Assembly: GCA_934525325.1 (NCBI GenBank)
Contig: CAKSZE010000068.1
Location: forward strand, 1-7,663
Origin: an uncultured Faecalibacterium sp.
GTDB taxonomy: Bacteria > Bacillota > Clostridia > Oscillospirales > Ruminococcaceae
Reading direction: 5' to 3'
Length of the DNA stretch: 7,663 bases
Positions 4,839-7,663 of this stretch are shown piece by piece (the stretch's first letter is position 1; the number at the start of each line of letters is the position of its first letter). A program made the translations under genes and the position numbers. Under the pieces are notes generated by a model. It saw only the letters and a program-made list of their open reading frames with translations, had not been told where the DNA came from and did not search any database.

Positions 4839-7248
4839 ACTTTTCAAGCAGAGCAATACCATCCTGCTGGACGGTGGCATGGGCACCATGCTGCAAGCTG
4901 CCGGGCTCAAGCTGGGCGCACGCCCGGAAGAGCTGAACATCACCGACCCGGCGCTCATCGAGGGCATCCATGGGCAGTACGCTGCGGCCGGTAGCCGCAT
5001 CATCAATGCCAATACCTTCGGCGCCTCCGCTCACAAGCTGGCGGGCAGCGCCTACACGCTGGAGCAGGTCATCACCGCAGGCATTGCCAACTGCAAGCGC
5101 GCCTGTGCGCCCTACGGTGCGCTGACCGCGCTGGACGTGGGCCCGCTGGGCGAGCTGCTGGAACCCAGCGGAACGCTGGCCTTTGAGGATGCTGTGGCTG
5201 AGTATGCCCGCATCGTAAAGGCGGGCGAAGCCGCCGGGGCAGACCTGATCTTTTTTGAGACCTACACCGACCTGTACGAGCTGAAAGCCGCCCTGCTGGC
5301 TGCCAAGGAGAACACCCACCTGCCCATTCTGGCCAGCATGAGCTTTGAGGCGGGCGGGCGCACCTTTACCGGCTGTACGGTGGAAAGCTTTGCCGCCACC
5401 GCCCGGGGCTTGGGGGCAGATGCCGTGGGCATCAACTGCTCCCTGGGGCCCAAGGAGATCTTCCCCATGGCAAAGCGGCTGGCAGAAGCTGTACCCGGCA
5501 ACTTCCCGGTGTTCGTCAAGCCCAACGCCGGTCTGCCCCGGGCGGACGGCAGCGGCTACGACATCACCCCGCAGCTGTTCGCTTTGCAGATGAAGCCCTA
5601 CCGGGAGCTGCACCTGTTTGCCGCCGGCGGCTGCTGCGGCACCACCCCGGAGTTCATCAAGCTGCTCAACGGCACCTTTGCAGGCTGCACCCCGGGGCGT
5701 CCCGCGCACCGGATGCCCTCGGTGCTGTGCACCCCAGTGGATGCGGTCACGGTGGACGGCATCACGGTTGTGGGCGAGCGCATCAACCCCACCGGCAAAA
5801 AGCGCTTCCAGCAGGCACTGCGGGAAGGCGACATGAACTATGTGCTGGAGCAGGCTGTCAGTCAGGCAGAAGCCGGGGCGCAGATTCTGGACGTGAATGT
5901 GGGCGCCCCCGGCGTGGATGAGCCGGTGCTGATGGAGCAGGTGGTCAAGGCGCTGCAAAGCGTCACCAGCCTACCCTTGCAGCTGGATTCCTCCAACGTG
6001 GAAGCGCTGGCGCGGGGTCTGCGGGTGTACAACGGCAAACCCATCGTCAACTCCACCAACGGCGAGCCGGAAAAGCTTGCCGCCATCCTGCCGCTGTGCA
6101 AAAAGTACGGCGCTGCCATCGTGGGGCTTGCCATCGACGAAAAAGGCATCCAGCCCAAGGCCGCAGACCGCGTGGCCATTGCCCGCCGCATCACCGAGGC
6201 GGCGCTGGCAGCGGGCATCCCCCGGGAGGATATCTACATCGACTGCCTTACCCTGACCGCCAGCGCCCAGCAGGAGGATGTGCTGGCCACGGTGCAGGCG
6301 CTGGAAGCCTGCAAAAAGGAACTGGGGGTGCGCACCGTGCTGGGCGTGTCCAACATCAGCTTTGGTCTGCCCTGCCGCACCTACCTGAACACTACCTTCC
6401 TGACCATGGCGATGTACGCCGGGCTGGACCTTGCCATCATGAACCCTTCCAGCGAGGAGATGATGGCGGCGGTGTACGCCTACAACGTGCTGACCAACCG
6501 GGACAAGCAGAGCACAAAGTACATTGAGCGCTTTGCCGACCGTGTGCCCGCCAGCACCGCGCTGGCACAGGCTGCAAAGGCCGCGCCTGCCGCCAGTGCC
6601 GCCGAAGCGGAGCATACCGGCCCCTACGCCGCCCTGATGAAAGCGGTGGAAAAGGGCTTGAAGGGCGATGCCGCCGCCCATACCCGCGCCCTGCTGGCGG
6701 AAAAGCAGCCGCTGGAAGTGGTGGACGAAGCCTTGATCCCCGCTTTGGACATCGTGGGTGCCAAGTACGAAAAAGGCACCCTGTTCCTGCCGCAGCTGCT
6801 GCAGGCTGCCAGCGCCGCCCAGAGCGCCTTTGAGGAGATCAAGACCGCCATTGCCCAAAAGGGCGAGGGCAGCGCCAGCAAGGGGCGCATCGTCCTTGCC
6901 ACCGTCAAGGGCGATGTGCACGACATCGGTAAGAACATCGTCCGGGTCATTCTGGAAAACTACGGCTTTGAGGTGCTGGACCTTGGCCGGGACGTGCCGG
7001 TGGAGACGGTGGTGGACACCGTGCGGGAAAAGGACGTGCATCTGGTAGGCCTTTCGGCCCTGATGACCACCACCCTGAAAAGCATGGAGGAGACCATCGC
7101 TGCCCTGCACGCCGCGCAGCTGGACTGCAAGATCATGGTGGGCGGTGCCGTGCTGACCCCGGAATACGCCGAGAAGATCGGCGCGGACTGGTACGCCAAG
7201 GACGCCAAGCGCAGCGCCGACATCGCCAAGGAGTTCTTTGGGGTGTAA
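4825..7248 (+). CDS. metH: Cobalamin-dependent methionine synthase, short form lacking activation domain
   Basis: This enzyme transfers a methyl group from 5-methyltetrahydrofolate through methylcobalamin to homocysteine, making methionine. It has 807 residues with a GTG start. Domains in order are: homocysteine-binding barrel (about 8-290), with the zinc cysteines Cys205 in GINCS and Cys270/Cys271 in GGCCG; methyltetrahydrofolate (pterin) barrel (about 312-570), with GERINPTGKKRF (317-328), ILDVNVG (354-360) and LDSSN (387-391); an Ala-rich linker (about 575-597); the cobalamin cap helices (about 600-675, with YEKGTLFLPQ); and the cobalamin-binding domain (about 686-807). DVHDIG (697-702) supplies His699, the lower axial cobalt ligand, and GLSALMTTT (742-750) and VGGA complete the nucleotide pocket. 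Compared with E. coli MetH (about 1,227 residues) the C-terminal reactivation domain is absent. The overlapping upstream gene supplies it. A terminator follows 18 bases after the stop. No methylenetetrahydrofolate reductase gene is adjacent. Confidence 0.96.
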   Translation: MQVNELFKQSNTILLDGGMGTMLQAAGLKLGARPEELNITDPALIEGIHGQYAAAGSRIINANTFGASAHKLAGSAYTLEQVITAGIANCKRACAPYGALTALDVGPLGELLEPSGTLAFEDAVAEYARIVKAGEAAGADLIFFETYTDLYELKAALLAAKENTHLPILASMSFEAGGRTFTGCTVESFAATARGLGADAVGINCSLGPKEIFPMAKRLAEAVPGNFPVFVKPNAGLPRADGSGYDITPQLFALQMKPYRELHLFAAGGCCGTTPEFIKLLNGTFAGCTPGRPAHRMPSVLCTPVDAVTVDGITVVGERINPTGKKRFQQALREGDMNYVLEQAVSQAEAGAQILDVNVGAPGVDEPVLMEQVVKALQSVTSLPLQLDSSNVEALARGLRVYNGKPIVNSTNGEPEKLAAILPLCKKYGAAIVGLAIDEKGIQPKAADRVAIARRITEAALAAGIPREDIYIDCLTLTASAQQEDVLATVQALEACKKELGVRTVLGVSNISFGLPCRTYLNTTFLTMAMYAGLDLAIMNPSSEEMMAAVYAYNVLTNRDKQSTKYIERFADRVPASTALAQAAKAAPAASAAEAEHTGPYAALMKAVEKGLKGDAAAHTRALLAEKQPLEVVDEALIPALDIVGAKYEKGTLFLPQLLQAASAAQSAFEEIKTAIAQKGEGSASKGRIVLATVKGDVHDIGKNIVRVILENYGFEVLDLGRDVPVETVVDTVREKDVHLVGLSALMTTTLKSMEETIAALHAAQLDCKIMVGGAVLTPEYAEKIGADWYAKDAKRSADIAKEFFGV

Positions 7249-7266
7249 CGCAAAAATTTCAGATTC

Positions 7267-7305
7267 AGACTGCTGAAGAGTGCGGACTTTTCAGCAGTCT
7301 TTTTT
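7267..7305 (+). terminator. Intrinsic terminator of the metH operon
   Basis: The two arms 7267-7281 and 7286-7300 pair over 15 bp with a single G-T wobble around a GCGG loop. The run TTTTTT (7300-7305) follows. It begins 18 bases after the metH stop codon. Confidence 0.95.
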
Positions 7306-7367
7306 CATGGGCAGGGCATTTATTTGCAAACTGTTCAAAATTACCACAAAAAATTGCCACGATTGTC

Positions 7368-7376
7368 TGGCATAAT
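7368..7376 (+). promoter_or_regulatory. Candidate extended -10 promoter for a non-coding transcript
   Basis: TGGCATAAT fits the extended -10 pattern TG-N-TATAAT with one mismatch. No -35 box is found at 16-18 bases, but the upstream region (about 7335-7353) is A-rich, which can compensate. The predicted start is near 7383. It lies downstream of the metH terminator and upstream of the structured region, consistent with an independent transcript. Confidence 0.5.
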
Positions 7377-7382
7377 AAGGGT

Positions 7383-7655
7383 GCACTCAGGGAGAACGGA
7401 ACGGACATCCCCCATAACCTCCGAAAGGTTCTCCCCGAAAAAGCCCATGCAGGCACATTTCCCTGCGGGTGCGGCCGCAGCAGCGGCGCACAGCAGGCCC
7501 ATAAAAAACTGTCTCCCGTTTCTATGCGAGGCAATAGCCAGAACGGCGGACAGACTACCAAATCCCTCCTGACCAAGCCGCAATGTTCAGGGGTTCCTAT
7601 ACAGCAGGCAGTGTCGCTTTCCTCCTCCTTTCCACGACACTGCCTGCTTTTTGTT
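7383..7655 (+). ncRNA. Candidate structured small RNA or long leader, unknown family
   Basis: The last 350 bases have no convincing gene but hold a chain of hairpins ending in a strong terminator. Arm 1 is GGGAGAAC (7390-7397) with GTTCTCCC (7428-7435). Arm 2 is GCAGG/CCTGC (7449-7466). Arm 3 is GTGC-G-GCCGC with GCGGCGCAC around AGCA (7469-7491). Arm 4 is a long imperfect hairpin, 7509-7553, made of CTGTC/GACAG, CCGTT/AACGG and GGC-AATA-GCC. Then comes the terminator at 7603-7655. TCAGG (7387-7391) could pair with CCTGA (7568-7572) to close arms 2-4 into a multibranch fold, at the cost of arm 1. A promoter-like extended -10 lies just upstream. The conserved cores of SRP RNA, RNase P RNA, tmRNA, T-box leaders and the common riboswitches were looked for by eye and not seen. 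It may be a trans-acting RNA of about 270 nt or the attenuated leader of a gene to the right. Confidence 0.5.
7603..7655 (+). terminator. Intrinsic terminator with anti-Shine-Dalgarno-like loop
   Basis: A perfect 14-bp stem joins 7603-7616 and 7635-7648, and TTTTTGTTT follows. The unusually long 18-base loop (7617-7634), CTTTCCTCCTCCTTTCCA, is all pyrimidine except for its last base. It contains CCTCCTTTC (7624-7632), the sequence of the 16S rRNA anti-Shine-Dalgarno tail. On the minus strand no T-run follows the stem, so it works in the + direction. Confidence 0.9.
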
Positions 7656-7663
7656 TGCGCATT

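Noticed and set aside
4735..5958. Long minus-strand open frame opposite metH
   Set aside because: It lies opposite the well-conserved homocysteine domain of MetH, has shadow-like composition and no promoter or ribosome site.
7390..7445. Resemblance to a glycine riboswitch (GGGAGA, CCGAAAGG, TCTC)
   Set aside because: The conserved core (CCGAAGG-x-GCAA followed by CTCTCAGG) and the tandem second aptamer are absent.
7493..7512. ATAAAAAACT tail resembling a preQ1-I riboswitch
   Set aside because: The required 5' hairpin with its GTTC/CCC elements is missing. The A-run alone is not diagnostic.
7324..7572. 82-residue + frame with an Ala run in the right intergenic region, or a shorter form from ATG 7447
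   Set aside because: No Shine-Dalgarno site precedes either start. The Ala run is simply the GCC/GCA-rich hairpin at 7469-7491, and the stems explain the sequence better than a protein does.
7265..7576. Minus-strand frame of 103 residues near an AGGAGGG site (7564-7570)
   Set aside because: The SD-like sequence is followed only by a TTG at poor spacing. The frame would read through the metH terminator hairpin, and the product looks random.
7383..7655. SRP RNA, 6S RNA, RNase P RNA, tmRNA or T-box leader
   Set aside because: The SRP GGAAGGAAGCAGC core, RNase P GAGGAAAGTCC, the tmRNA tRNA-like ends and the T-box GGGTGG core are not present. A 6S-like closing stem is possible, but the interior is multibranched and not a rod with one central bubble.

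Overview
The window looks like chromosomal housekeeping DNA from a GC-rich, Gram-positive gut Clostridium-type bacterium (Oscillospiraceae/Faecalibacterium-like). This is inferred from the AAGGAG-type ribosome sites, the sigma-A type promoters, the stem-plus-U-run terminators, the GC-rich codon use and the gene content. No species can be proven from the window alone. No transposon, phage, CRISPR array or plasmid feature is visible.

Left part (1-3496). The window opens inside a glutaminyl-tRNA synthetase gene (glnS, + strand, only the N-terminal end missing). It is followed 27 bases later by a small membrane-anchored FMN-binding-domain protein. A strong symmetrical terminator at 1982-2014 closes this unit and also serves the convergent minus-strand unit, a 330-residue NAD(P)-dependent D-2-hydroxyacid dehydrogenase with its own promoter. 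Further right, also on the minus strand, is a standalone Hpt (histidine phosphotransfer) protein with its own promoter, a neighbouring inverted repeat and its own terminator.

Middle (3497-4148). This is a non-coding divergent region. It holds the hpt promoter and inverted repeat pointing left, and a near-consensus promoter driving a complete tRNA-Pro(UGG) gene pointing right. Two successive hairpin/U-run terminators follow the tRNA, then the promoter of the methionine-synthase operon.

Right part (4149-7305). This is a two-gene operon for cobalamin-dependent methionine synthesis. The first gene encodes a free-standing MetH reactivation (AdoMet-binding) domain. The second encodes an 807-residue MetH with homocysteine, methyltetrahydrofolate and cobalamin domains but no C-terminal reactivation domain. 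The genes overlap by 14 bases, and together they reconstitute the four-part enzyme known as one chain in E. coli. A 15-bp terminator hairpin ends the operon.

Right end (7306-7663). About 350 bases without a convincing gene contain an extended -10 promoter, a run of stable hairpins and a 14-bp terminator. The terminator's 18-base pyrimidine loop carries the same CCTCCTTTC motif as the anti-Shine-Dalgarno tail of 16S rRNA. I recognise no known RNA family. This is the best candidate in the window for something undescribed: a roughly 270-nt structured small RNA, or a long leader of a gene beyond the window.
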